A DNA stretch of 64,000 bases from Lutibacillus sp052034115 (lineage in GTDB: Bacteria; Actinomycetota; Actinomycetes; Actinomycetales; Dermatophilaceae), in contig JBPOIZ010000011.1 in NCBI GenBank assembly GCA_052034115.1, positions 8,185-72,184 on the forward strand. The letters run 5' to 3'. This document shows, in pieces, positions 1 to 8,645 of the stretch. Under the pieces are notes generated by a model. That model was not told the origin of the DNA, did no database searches, and saw nothing but the letters and a program-made list of their open reading frames with translations. The translations under genes and the position numbers were made by a program. Position 1 is the first letter of the stretch, and each line of letters begins with the position of its first letter.

Positions 1-1110
1 GACGACCTGACCTGGGACGCCTCCGCCGAACGGGCGATCACGCTGGCCGACGGAGCCTCCAAGGGCGGCTCCGGCGCAACAGTGTCGGCGGACACGGTCA
101 CCATCACCGACGGTGGCGTCTACCGGATCTCCGGCACGCTGACCGACGGTCAACTCGTCGTCGATGCTCCTGCCGGCGAGACAGTCACGCTCATCCTCGA
201 CGGAGTCTCGATCACCAACTCCGACGGCCCGGCGATCTCGGTCCTGACTGCCGACGAGGTGACGATCTATCTCGCCGACGGCACGACGAACACCGTGGCC
301 GACGGCACCGACTACACGGTTCCCGACGACGCCACCCCGGTGGCCGCCATCGCCTCGGCCGCCGACCTGACCATCGCCGGCAGCGGCTCGCTGGCCATCA
401 CCGGCGAAAGCAACGACGGCATCAGCACCAAGGACGGCCTGGTCATCGCCGCCGGGACGGTCACGATCACCGCCGCCGACGACGGCCTCCGCGGCAAGGA
501 CTACGTCCAGATCCTCGACGGCACCATCGCGGTCACGTCCGGCGGTGACGGGATCAAGGCGGACAACATCGAGGATGCGGACCGCGGCTGGGTGAGCGTC
601 CGCGGCGGCACAGTGACCCTGTCCACCGGCGACGACGGTATCGATGCCGAGCGGGCCCTCGACATCTGTGCCGGCACGGTGACTGTCGAGGAGTCGCTGG
701 AGGGCTTGGAGGCCCAATACGTCACCATCTCCGGCGGGACCGTCTCGGTGACCGCCTCCGACGACGGCATCAACGCCACCGCGATGTCGACGGCGCAGGA
801 CGCCACGACGACCACCGACCAGGGTCCCGGCGCAGGTCCTGGTGGCGGCCCCGGCGGTGGACGAGAGGCGGACGACGGCTCGCAGCTCACCATCAGTGGT
901 GGCACGGTCGCCGTCAAGGCTGGGTATGACGGCCTGGACTCGAACGGCGTCATCACCCTCAGCGGCGGGGCCATCACCATCACCAGTCGCGATGCCGGCG
1001 GCGATGGTCCGGTGGATGCCAACGGCACCATCACCTTCACCGGCGCAGACCTGACCACGAACGGGACGACGATCACCTCGGTCGACCAGCTCGGGACCCA
1101 GCACCCGTAG
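1..1110 (+). CDS. Carbohydrate-binding beta-helix protein (Cthe_2159-like), 3' part
   Basis: The reading frame is open from base 1, so the gene starts upstream of the window. About 369 residues are visible. They form repeated short strands of the pattern T(I/V)SGGTV and D(D/N)GI(D/K/N)A, as in the Cthe_2159-type (DUF4353) right-handed beta-helix family of extracellular proteins, some of which bind acidic sugars. The segment ITDGGVYRISGTLTDG near residue 35 is typical of the family's first helical rung. A Gly/Pro-rich linker (positions about 826-862) splits the helix before a final block of rungs. No catalytic residues are recognised, so a structural or binding role is inferred. The signal peptide, if any, lies outside the window. 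Confidence 0.8.
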   Translation, partial: DDLTWDASAERAITLADGASKGGSGATVSADTVTITDGGVYRISGTLTDGQLVVDAPAGETVTLILDGVSITNSDGPAISVLTADEVTIYLADGTTNTVADGTDYTVPDDATPVAAIASAADLTIAGSGSLAITGESNDGISTKDGLVIAAGTVTITAADDGLRGKDYVQILDGTIAVTSGGDGIKADNIEDADRGWVSVRGGTVTLSTGDDGIDAERALDICAGTVTVEESLEGLEAQYVTISGGTVSVTASDDGINATAMSTAQDATTTTDQGPGAGPGGGPGGGREADDGSQLTISGGTVAVKAGYDGLDSNGVITLSGGAITITSRDAGGDGPVDANGTITFTGADLTTNGTTITSVDQLGTQHP

Positions 1111-1203
1111 CAGCCGTTCTGCCGGATCGCGAGGCCGCCGCTCGTCACCGTGACGTGCGGCGGTTTCGCCGCGCCCCCACCTCGACGGCCTCTATCTCCC
1201 CAC

Positions 1204-1259
1204 CCCTACCCCCTCGGCACCCTTCGCCGCAGCCCTACCCCCACGGCACCCTTCGCCGC
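1204..1259. repeat. 27-bp direct repeat, two copies
   Basis: Two 27-bp copies start at 1204 and 1233 and differ at one base. They are C-rich and contain CGGCACCCTTCGCCGC. A further partial copy (CCCACGGCAC) lies near 1301. They sit in the gap between the beta-helix gene and the MFS gene, just upstream of the MFS promoter. No function can be assigned. Confidence 0.7.
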
Positions 1260-1310
1260 CGCCCAACCCCCCACCAAACGCCCACGTCCAGCAGGTCGCC
1301 CCCACGGCAC

Positions 1311-1316
1311 TACTGT
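1311..1316 (+). promoter_or_regulatory. -10 box TACTGT of leaderless MFS transcript
   Basis: TACTGT ends 6 nt before the GTG at 1323, so transcription would begin at or next to the start codon. No Shine-Dalgarno sequence is present. The same TANNNT-N6-start layout recurs across the window, which supports both this promoter and the chosen start. Confidence 0.6.
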
Positions 1317-1322
1317 GCTCTG

Positions 1323-2498
1323 GTGAACGACCTGGCCGAGCGGCCCGAAACCCGATCCTGGCGCGACGGCCTGACCCTTCGTGCCTACGGGATGCTCGCC
1401 TGCCTCGGATTTGCCCTCGTCGGGCTGGGGGCGGTCCTGCCAGGGGTTCAGGGTGAACTCGGGCTCAGCCCCGGTCTCCTCGCCGGGCTGCCGACGCTCT
1501 TCGCACTGTGGTTCGTGGCGGTCGGGTTGGGCGGGCGGGTGCTCCTCGGCCGATTCGGCCCCGAGCGACTCCTCGCGATCTCCAGCGTCATCATCACGAC
1601 CGGCTCGGCCCTGGCGGCACTCCCGACACCCCTGGCGCTGGTGGCGGGCCTGACGATCGTCGGGCTCGGCGGTGCACTCGTCGTCGTCGGCGTTCCGGCG
1701 GCGCTCGGGACAGCCCATCCACAACGGCTGCGCAGAGCCCTGACCGAGGCCAACGCCCTCAGCGTCCTGGCCGGTATGGCGGCACCGACCGCGGTCTCGG
1801 TGGCGGTCACGGCCGGGCTCGGTTGGCGCATCGGCTACCTCCTGCCCCTCGTGCTGCTGGCCCTGCTCGGGCTCCGGCCGGGCGGGTCCGCGGCGCCGGT
1901 TGATCCGGCCCGCGCCCCGGTCCCCGACGTGTCACCACCGGCTGGCACCGTCGGTGCGATCGCGCCCAGCTGGTTCGGTGTCGTCCTGGCAGTCATGATC
2001 GAGTTCGTCTTCACCCTGTGGAGCGGAGTCGCCATACAGGACTGGCACGCCACGACGACGGCCACTGCAGCACTGGGACCGCTGTTCTTCGTCGCCGGTA
2101 TGGCGGCCGGGCGCATGGTGAGCGCGGCCCTCGATGACCACCTCACCCCCGGACGGATCACTGCCGTTTCGGTGACTCTCGTCGTCGTGGGGTTCCTCGG
2201 CTTTCGCAGCGCCGGCACGGTCCCGCTCGGGTTCGCCTGGCTGGTCGTGGCCGGCCTCGGCGTGGCCCCGCTCTACCCCCTGACCTTGACCCAGCTCATG
2301 GCCGCGTCGAGCCCGACCGCGGGGGCCCGATGGGGTGCCGTGGCGTCCGGCACGGCGATTGCCGTCTCACCCCAGATCCTCGGACGAGTCGCCGACGAGG
2401 TCGGACTGCGCACCGCTTTCGCGATCGTCCCGGCCCTCGCCTGCCTGCTGGTCGGCCAGCAGGTGCTCCGACACCGACGGCCCGACCGGCTCGGGTGA
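1323..2498 (+). CDS. MFS transporter
   Basis: This 391-residue protein has about twelve hydrophobic segments, the normal size for a major facilitator superfamily permease. The first membrane helices contain LACLGFALVGLGAVLPG, and GRVLLGRFGPERLL lies where family members carry the conserved loop between helices 2 and 3. A cytoplasmic stretch rich in Pro and Ala (PVDPARAPVPDVSPP) separates the two six-helix halves. The GTG at 1323 is preferred over an upstream in-frame GTG at 1155, because the extra 56 residues would be low-complexity Pro/Arg-rich sequence and a -10 box sits exactly 6 nt before 1323. The substrate is unknown. The organisation is compatible with an exporter or small-molecule antiporter. 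Confidence 0.85.
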   Translation: MNDLAERPETRSWRDGLTLRAYGMLACLGFALVGLGAVLPGVQGELGLSPGLLAGLPTLFALWFVAVGLGGRVLLGRFGPERLLAISSVIITTGSALAALPTPLALVAGLTIVGLGGALVVVGVPAALGTAHPQRLRRALTEANALSVLAGMAAPTAVSVAVTAGLGWRIGYLLPLVLLALLGLRPGGSAAPVDPARAPVPDVSPPAGTVGAIAPSWFGVVLAVMIEFVFTLWSGVAIQDWHATTTATAALGPLFFVAGMAAGRMVSAALDDHLTPGRITAVSVTLVVVGFLGFRSAGTVPLGFAWLVVAGLGVAPLYPLTLTQLMAASSPTAGARWGAVASGTAIAVSPQILGRVADEVGLRTAFAIVPALACLLVGQQVLRHRRPDRLG

Positions 2499-2656
2499 TC
2501 CGCGCCCGAGCGCACCCCGGCCAGCCCCGCTGTCGAGGGCGCGCGCAGGATGCAGATCGAGGAGCGCTGCGCTGGCCACCGACAGCCGGTTGACCTTCTG
2601 GACGCAGACCGCCGGCACGACGCCGACGCGGGCAGGAGTCGGAACGCGCGGATGAG

Positions 2657-3542
2657 TCAGACCACCGTCCGCAGCAGGGTGTCCGACACCCCGATGGTGA
2701 TCTGCTGACCCCAGCCGATGAGCAGTCGATCCCCTTCGATGCCGTCCCCGAAGGCCACCAGCTCCTCGGAGCGGCTCCGCAACGCCAGGCTGGACCCCTC
2801 CAGCCGTCCAGCAACCAGATGTGTCCCCGTCGTCGGGGACGGCCAGGCTTCCCGGACGAACCACGCCAGCGCCGCCTCGGTGGGACGCGGCAGCACCAGG
2901 TCGGGGGCGAGCACCCGCTGGATGGAGGCGCTCCACCCGCTGGCGCCCGTGCCGGTGCCGATGACCACGCCGGAGGACGACTGAAGCTCGGCCTCAGGAC
3001 CGGCGGTCAGCTCGTAGCGGGCCGACTGGTGGCCGGCCTGGCCGACATACACGTCGTTGAGGGCTCGCAGCGATTGGCCGTCGTCAGTGCGCACCTCGAC
3101 CATCCGCCGGTCGAGGTATGCCGCCCGCCCGGCCGCGACGTCGGCGAGCACGTCGGCCACCGCATCCGCCGCGTGGGGCACCAGCACCCCGGCGTTCTGC
3201 CCGGGCGTCGGGTCGACCCCGATGACCGGCTGGCCCGCGAGGTACTTGGCGACGTTCGCCACCAGCCCGTCCGGCCCGAGTGCCACGACGATGTCGGCGG
3301 GCTCGAAGACGAACCGGGACAGCTCGGCCCGTTCGACCTCGGCGCGCCGCCAGTCTGCCGGCACCGCGACCCAGACGGCGCGACGGGCCTCGTCCCGCGA
3401 GGTATGCCGATGCAGCACCCCCTCCAGCCCCTTGGCCCCGGGCGCGCAGGAAGAACTCGACCTGCCCTCGAGTGCCATGCCGGTCGAGGAGTTCGGCATA
3501 CTCCGTCCGCCGGGTGACCAGCACGACGCGTGGGGTCGCCAT
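2657..3542 (-). pseudogene. NAD kinase-like protein, frameshifted
   Basis: The start (MATPRVVLVTRRTEYAELLDRHGTRGQ) is in one frame from 3542. The rest (AKGLEGVLHRHTSRDEARRAV to the stop at 2657) is in another. The change falls near 3432-3447, within a run of C/G. Removing one G from CGGGGCC on the coding strand restores a continuous product of about 294 residues. The C-terminal part has NAD-kinase-type motifs: GPDGLVANVAKYL (the GGDG position), NDVYVG, and GTGTGASGW. It starts 2 nt after the stop of the SPFH gene and is probably cotranscribed with it. This is either a real frameshift mutation or an indel error in a homopolymer. Family membership is clear but the kinase substrate is not. Confidence 0.75.
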
Positions 3543-3544
3543 GG

Positions 3545-4555
3545 TCAGCCCTCCGCACCAGTGGTGATGGCCAGCCGGCTCAACAGGCCCTGGACGAGGT
3601 CGGGGGTGACGACGAGGTGCTCGACAGCGGGCAGGTGCTCGGCTGCCTCGCGGACGGCGAGGGCGAGGAGCAGCTCACGGGGCACGCCGGCATAGGCCTC
3701 GACGCGGGCCCGTTCGGCGTCCGCGGCGGCGACACCCACGACTCGATCCGCGTCGGCCCGGGCCTCGGCAAGGGCCCGGGTCCGAGCAGACTGTGCCTCG
3801 GTCTCGATGACACCGGCCGCCGCGACTTCCTCCGCGTTGCGTCGAGCGTTGGCGCCCTCCTGGGCGATGAGCTGCTCGCGGCGCCGCGCCAGCTCGATCT
3901 GGTTGGCCAGCTCGTTCTCGCCGATGGCGGCCTCGCGCTCCACGGCCCGGGCCCGCCGCTCGAACGTGGCCTTGTCGGCCTCCTGCTGGATGGCCTCACG
4001 GGCGGGGGTCTGAAGGGCTCGCTCGACATCCGGCTCGGGGCGCATCAGGGAGAACCGGGTCCCCACCACGGCCACGCCGAGGCCGGCCAGACTCGCATCG
4101 GCGTCGAGCCGGGACTGGACGACGGTGCCCAGTCTGCTCTGGTCGGTGGCCAGCACCTCGCGCAGGTCGAGTCCGGCGAGCACCGCCGCGACCGCCTCCG
4201 CCGTCGCCCCCCGGACCGCGGTCGCCAGCGTCTCGAGCGGGGTCTGGGTCCACCCGCCGGTGCTCAGGTCGATGGAGAAATCGACGCGCGTGGCGGCCAG
4301 GTCCGGGTCGGCCACCCGATAGGTGACCACTCCAGGGACGGCGACCTGATGCAGGTCGGTGGTGCGCACCGGCACGAGGACCGCGCACTCGCGGTCGTCG
4401 ACCGGCACTTCGCTGATGGCGGCGCTGAGCGCACGGAACCAGAAAGCCGCGCCGACGGCGCTGTGGCGAGGGCGACCGTTGCCCAGGTGCCGCACGTGGC
4501 TGGCCTCGGTTGCCCGCAGGTGCCGAAGGAACGGGTAGGTGGTGATGGTGGCCAT
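3545..4555 (-). CDS. SPFH/Band 7 domain protein
   Basis: This 336-residue protein has an N-terminal beta-rich SPFH domain (about residues 30-200, with VVTYRVADPDLAA and FSIDLS). A long Ala/Glu/Arg-rich helix follows (about residues 205-300, EADKATFERRARAVEREAAIGENELA), typical of flotillin/prohibitin coiled coils. There is no obvious N-terminal membrane helix, so it may work as a soluble oligomer or scaffold. The ATG at 4555 follows GAGAGGAAGG at good spacing. The upstream in-frame start at 4615 lies inside the operators and is rejected. It is the first gene of an operon with the NAD-kinase-like gene, divergent from an NrtR-type Nudix regulator. Confidence 0.85.
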   Translation of the reverse strand: MATITTYPFLRHLRATEASHVRHLGNGRPRHSAVGAAFWFRALSAAISEVPVDDRECAVLVPVRTTDLHQVAVPGVVTYRVADPDLAATRVDFSIDLSTGGWTQTPLETLATAVRGATAEAVAAVLAGLDLREVLATDQSRLGTVVQSRLDADASLAGLGVAVVGTRFSLMRPEPDVERALQTPAREAIQQEADKATFERRARAVEREAAIGENELANQIELARRREQLIAQEGANARRNAEEVAAAGVIETEAQSARTRALAEARADADRVVGVAAADAERARVEAYAGVPRELLLALAVREAAEHLPAVEHLVVTPDLVQGLLSRLAITTGAEG

Positions 4556-4574
4556 GGGAGCCTTCCTCTCATTC

Positions 4575-4623
4575 TCGTCATGTTGACGATAATAAGACAC
4601 GCCCCTTCTCGTCAAATTGACGA
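4575..4623. promoter_or_regulatory. Two palindromic operators TCGTCA-N3-TGACGA
   Basis: Perfect inverted repeats occupy 4575-4589 (spacer TGT) and 4609-4623 (spacer AAT), with starts 34 bp apart. They fill the short divergent region between the SPFH gene and the Nudix-wHTH gene. On the minus strand, operator 2 covers a TTGACG -35 element (4610-4615) and operator 1 overlaps a TATTAT -10 element (4589-4594), 15 bp apart. The adjacent Nudix-wHTH protein is the obvious candidate binder. The sites are seen directly; the regulator assignment is inferred. Confidence 0.75.
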
Positions 4624-4631
4624 TTGTGGGT

Positions 4632-4637
4632 TAGGCT
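4632..4637 (+). promoter_or_regulatory. -10 box TAGGCT of nudix regulator
   Basis: TAGGCT ends 6 nt before the GTG at 4644, giving a leaderless transcript. Operator 2 (4609-4623) covers the -35 region and part of the spacer, so binding there would repress the regulator's own gene. Confidence 0.55.
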
Positions 4638-4643
4638 GCCGAG

Positions 4644-5327
4644 GTGACGTACCCTCCGTTCGCCGTAACCGTTGACCTCGTGGTCCTCACCGTGCGCTCC
4701 GCTCGACTCTGTGTGCTGCTCGTCGAACGGGCCGGACCGCCATACCAAGGGCAGTGGGCGCTCCCCGGCGGTTTCGTGGGGATCGACGAAGACCTGGCCG
4801 ACGCGGCATACCGCGAGCTGGGCGAGGAGACCGGGGTCACCGCCGGGGTCCACCTCGAACAACTGGCGACGTATGGCGCTCCAGCGCGCGACCCACGGAT
4901 GCGCACCGTCACCGTGGCCTGGCTCGCCCTGGCCGCCGACCTCGGCGAGCCCATCGCCGGCAGCGACGCCGCAGCAGCCCGATGGATTCCGTGCGATGAC
5001 CTCGATGAGCTCCGGCTCGCGTTCGACCATGCCCAGATCCTCAGCGACGGGGTCGAGCGAGCGCGGGCCAAGCTCGAGTACACGCCACTGGCGACGGCCT
5101 TCTGCGACACCGAGTTCACCGTGGGTCAGTTGCGGGCGGTCTACGAGGCGGTGTGGGGTCACCCTGTGGACGCCCGGAACTTCCATCGGAAGGTCACCGG
5201 GACGGTGGGATTCCTCGAGCCGACCGGACGAACGACCACCATCGACGGCGGTCGCCCGGCCCAGCTCTACCGCCGGGGTCCGCTCGAGCTCCTGCTCCCT
5301 CCGCTGACGCGCGCCTCCGACGGCTGA
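4644..5327 (+). CDS. NrtR-type Nudix regulator (Nudix domain plus C-terminal wHTH)
   Basis: The 227-residue protein has a Nudix domain (about residues 5-140) with an intact Nudix box ending RELGEETGV. A C-terminal winged-helix segment (about residues 150-220) carries NFHRKVTGTVGFLEP and GRPAQLYRRG, the arrangement of NrtR regulators of NAD metabolism. Known NrtR proteins sense ADP-ribose or related nucleotides and repress NAD genes. Because its Nudix box looks complete, this one may also keep hydrolase activity. It faces the SPFH/NAD-kinase-like operon across two palindromes, so autoregulation and control of that operon are likely. The GTG start is supported by the -10 box at 4632. Confidence 0.85.
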   Translation: MTYPPFAVTVDLVVLTVRSARLCVLLVERAGPPYQGQWALPGGFVGIDEDLADAAYRELGEETGVTAGVHLEQLATYGAPARDPRMRTVTVAWLALAADLGEPIAGSDAAAARWIPCDDLDELRLAFDHAQILSDGVERARAKLEYTPLATAFCDTEFTVGQLRAVYEAVWGHPVDARNFHRKVTGTVGFLEPTGRTTTIDGGRPAQLYRRGPLELLLPPLTRASDG

Positions 5328-5369
5328 TCGGCAGCGCCGGGCAATGCCGCCACTCGTGTCGGCGAGCGC

Positions 5370-6134
<765 letters not shown>

Positions 6135-6214
6135 GAACGGGCACCCTACGCCCGAGCGGGCTCCAGCGCTCGGCAGCACTGACCGGGCAGCCGCGCGCGG
6201 GCCCGGTCAGGACG

Positions 6215-7063
6215 TCACCCGACCAACCGCTCGAGGATCGGCCGCCAGGCATCCAGCAGCACCAGATGTCCCTGACCGGCGCACACGGTCAGCGTGCTCG
6301 TCGGCAACATCTCGTGCTGGTAGCGGGCCTGGCCCAGCGGCACGTTGCGGTCCAGGTCGCCGTGCCACAGGTCGACGCGCGGCTTGATCTCCGCCAGCTC
6401 GAACCCCCACGGCGAGTTGACGACGATGTCGTCGTCGGCCGGTCCGAGCCCACCCTGCGCGTACCCCTCGCGGATGCTGGCCAGCAGCATGTCTCGGACC
6501 CCGGCCCGCATCGCCACCGCTCGGTCAACCGGCGGGAACGACGAGGCAAGGCGCCGGGCGACCGTCGCGGGGTCGCCGGTGAGCATTCGGTGCATGAGCC
6601 GGCGGACCAGCCGGACCGCGGTGGGGGAGGACCGGCCCACCATGTTGAGCACCCGCACCCCGAGGGGCATGCCGTCATACGGATGTGGTCTCTCGAACGG
6701 GCCGAGCCCGCTGACCACCCCCGCCGCCGTCACGCGTTCCGGCAGGTAGCGAGCACAGGCCAGCGCGTGTGGCCCACCCGCCGACCACCCCAGCACGCCG
6801 AAGCGCTCGGCACCGAGATGATCGGCCAGCTGGGCGATGTCGCCGGCCCAGTCGACGAGGCGCCGGCCGGGTTGCGGCGTGGACCGCCCGTGCCCCGGCC
6901 GATCGGTGGCGACGAACCGCACGTCCAGGTCGCTGAGGACCGACAGGTCGCTCGGGTGCTCGAGGCGCGAGCCGCCGGAACCGTGGAAGTAGAGGACCGT
7001 GTGGGTGGCACGCGGGTCGCCATACACGGCGTACCCCAGGGTTCGCCCATCGGAGAGGATCAT
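6215..7063 (-). CDS. Alpha/beta hydrolase
   Basis: This 282-residue alpha/beta-fold hydrolase has the oxyanion/HG motif YFHGSGGS (about residue 25), the nucleophile elbow GWSAGG (about residue 93), and a C-terminal GQGHLVLL with the catalytic His. The acid is probably in the segment around LWHGDLDRNVPL. It begins with ATG at 7063, overlapping the stop of the upstream membrane-protein gene by 4 nt (ATGA), so the two are translationally coupled. The sequence is typical of soluble esterase or peptidase-like hydrolases. The substrate is not evident. Confidence 0.85.
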   Translation of the reverse strand: MILSDGRTLGYAVYGDPRATHTVLYFHGSGGSRLEHPSDLSVLSDLDVRFVATDRPGHGRSTPQPGRRLVDWAGDIAQLADHLGAERFGVLGWSAGGPHALACARYLPERVTAAGVVSGLGPFERPHPYDGMPLGVRVLNMVGRSSPTAVRLVRRLMHRMLTGDPATVARRLASSFPPVDRAVAMRAGVRDMLLASIREGYAQGGLGPADDDIVVNSPWGFELAEIKPRVDLWHGDLDRNVPLGQARYQHEMLPTSTLTVCAGQGHLVLLDAWRPILERLVG

Positions 7064-7671
7064 CGGCCCACCAGCGCGGACCGGCGCGCATCGCTCGAGC
7101 GGCGTCCGACCAACAGCAGCCACCCCAGCAAAGCCAACTCACCAAACATGAACGGCATCAGCACTCCTGAGTCGAGGAACTGGACGGCGCCAGGCAACGA
7201 ATCTGCAAGGTATGCCAGGCCGGCCGCTCCCGTCGCCACAACCACGAGCACCGGCACCGCGTTGCGCGCGAGCACGTAGGCCAGGACGACGAGATGCAAG
7301 CCAAAGACCAGCAGGCTGGTCGACCAGCGTTCGTCGAATGTCGCCACCGCGGCTCGGTCAGCGGCCCCTCCGGTCAGCAGCGCGAGTGCAGCCGACCCCT
7401 GTATGGCGCCCGCGCCGATGCGGAGCACCGCGGCAATCGCCGAGGTGCGAGGCGCCTCGGCGTTGGTGAGGCGCCACAGCCACCAGGCGACGACAACATC
7501 GAGGCCGCTGATGAGGACGAACGCTGCGGCAGCGCCACGCACGACGGCGTCCCCGCCGTCAGCGTGCACCAGCAGGTTGGCCGGTATGGCGAGCACGGTC
7601 AGTGCGGCCAGCGCCATACCGGCAGTCAGCGCCGAGCGGGCGCGACCGGACGACAGAACGAGTGAGGGCAT
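7060..7671 (-). CDS. DUF4386-like membrane protein
   Basis: This 203-residue protein has about six hydrophobic helices (for example ALTAGMALAALTVLAIPANLL, ALALLTGG, LLVFGLHLVVLAYVLA) and an ending typical of DUF4386 family membrane proteins. The ATG at 7671 is chosen over a GTG 36 nt upstream because it directly precedes the first helix and has CAGGGT 6 nt before it. The downstream hydrolase overlaps it by 4 nt. No enzymatic motif is visible. It probably works with the hydrolase, but the role is unknown. Confidence 0.7.
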   Translation of the reverse strand: MPSLVLSSGRARSALTAGMALAALTVLAIPANLLVHADGGDAVVRGAAAAFVLISGLDVVVAWWLWRLTNAEAPRTSAIAAVLRIGAGAIQGSAALALLTGGAADRAAVATFDERWSTSLLVFGLHLVVLAYVLARNAVPVLVVVATGAAGLAYLADSLPGAVQFLDSGVLMPFMFGELALLGWLLLVGRRSSDARRSALVGR

Positions 7672-7706
7672 GAGCCCACCCTGCCCGGCGAGGGTGTGAC
7701 GGACCA

Positions 7707-7721
7707 TGGGGGAAACCCCCA
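7707..7721. other. Short GC hairpin TGGGGG-AAA-CCCCCA
   Basis: A perfect 6-bp stem with a 3-nt loop lies between the hsdM remnant and the DUF4386 operon. It could act as a weak terminator for transcription coming from the hsdM side. No T tract follows. Confidence 0.35.
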
Positions 7722-7799
7722 GTCCGGCCCTGAGAGCACCCTGGGCGGCAGGGGCGTGGCCCCGGCGAACGGGTACGCCTCATCGCGTCAACGGTGAGC

Positions 7800-8192
7800 C
7801 TATGAGGTCTGCCTTCCAGTGCCGATTTGCCGCTCCAAGGCGACGGCCACAGCCTCGGACTCCTCAAGGGCGGCGGTGAGGTCCTCGACGATCTCGCGCG
7901 CCAGGACGTCCGGTGACGGCAGGTTGTCGAGGTCCTCGAGGGACTCGTCACGCAGCCAGGTGATGTCGAGGTTCGCCTTGTCACGGGCAGTGATCTCGTC
8001 GTAGGTGAACGGCTTCCAGCGTTCGCACTCCTCGCGTTCGCTTCGCCGTCCCGGCTTGTATGCCGTCACGAAGTCTTCGAGGTCGGCACGCCGGAGGGGG
8101 TTCTGTTTGAGGGTGAAGTGCTTGTTTGTCCGTGGGTCGTAGACCCAGAGGCGTTCCGTCCAGGGCTGGCCGGGGCGGGCGACCTTCTTGTC
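7800..8192 (-). pseudogene. hsdM: hsdM (type I restriction methylase) 3' remnant
   Basis: About 130 residues in this frame match the C-terminal end of type I N6-adenine methyltransferases: QPWTERLWVYDPRTNKHF, then FVTAYKPGRRSEREECERW, FTYDEITARDKANLDITWL, and DESLEDLDNLPSPDVLAREI, ending in TAG at 7800. Upstream of about 8192 the match stops and the frame reads low-complexity Ser-rich sequence. There the other frame is a helix-turn-helix gene. The N-terminal catalytic part, hsdS and hsdR are missing, so this is a deletion remnant with no methylase function. Confidence 0.8.
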
Positions 8193-8607
8193 GGAACCGT
8201 CGGCGCTTGGCTCGCTCGCGCTCCCGGAACTCGACAAGGTCACTGAGCCGGACGAAGCGGTGTCGCCCGGGCCGTTCCATGGGCAGGTCTCCGCGCTCAA
8301 GCATCCGGACCAGAGTCGGACGCGAGATGCCCAGGTAGTCTGCGGCCTCCTGGGTCGTCAGGAGGGCATTGAGCGGGGCGACGTTCACGCCGGCCCCCGC
8401 ACTTAGCGCTTGGGCGACCTGCAGAAGCACCTCGACCATGGACTCGGGGATCTCATGGGACGTGCCATCGGCAGCGACGATGGCGGGGCGCCGCTCGGGA
8501 ACGCTGCCCCCGACCCGCTCGAGCGCACCGATGAAGTCAAGGATTTCCGCCTCGTGACCCTCCGGGAGGTAGGTACGCGAGTCGATCGACGCTGAGGTAC
8601 GGGCCAT
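7981..8607 (-). CDS. Excisionase-type HTH protein with chimeric C-terminus
   Basis: Of the 208 predicted residues, the first about 138 are a normal protein: an acidic N-terminal region, then an excisionase/MerR-like DNA-binding domain (TTQEAADYLGISRPTLVRML, GRHRFVRLSDLVEF) as in antitoxins that pair with PIN toxins. After KRRRF (near 8195) the sequence turns Arg/Pro-rich because it reads out of frame through the hsdM remnant. The true C-terminus and any toxin partner have been lost. The ATG at 8607 follows GAGGAT at about 6 nt. A TTG at 8625 is less likely. DNA binding may persist; antitoxin function is doubtful. Confidence 0.65.
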   Translation of the reverse strand: MARTSASIDSRTYLPEGHEAEILDFIGALERVGGSVPERRPAIVAADGTSHEIPESMVEVLLQVAQALSAGAGVNVAPLNALLTTQEAADYLGISRPTLVRMLERGDLPMERPGRHRFVRLSDLVEFRERERAKRRRFRQEGRPPRPALDGTPLGLRPTDKQALHPQTEPPPACRPRRLRDGIQAGTAKRTRGVRTLEAVHLRRDHCP

Positions 8608-8623
8608 GGAGGCATCCTCGATC

Positions 8624-8640
8624 AAACGAACAAAACGAAC
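8624..8640. promoter_or_regulatory. Direct repeats AAACGAAC, candidate operator
   Basis: Two AAACGAAC copies (8624-8631 and 8633-8640) follow each other with a 9-bp period. They are conspicuously A-rich for this genome, lie directly upstream of the HTH gene, and sit between it and the mrr stop. Direct repeats of this kind are plausible binding sites for the excisionase-like HTH protein, which would then control its own gene. Confidence 0.45.
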
Positions 8641-8645
8641 GAGAG

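Noticed and set aside
8608..8625. TTG start for the HTH gene at 8625.
   Set aside because: It would place the start within the AAACGAAC repeats; the ATG at 8607 has a better ribosome-binding site.
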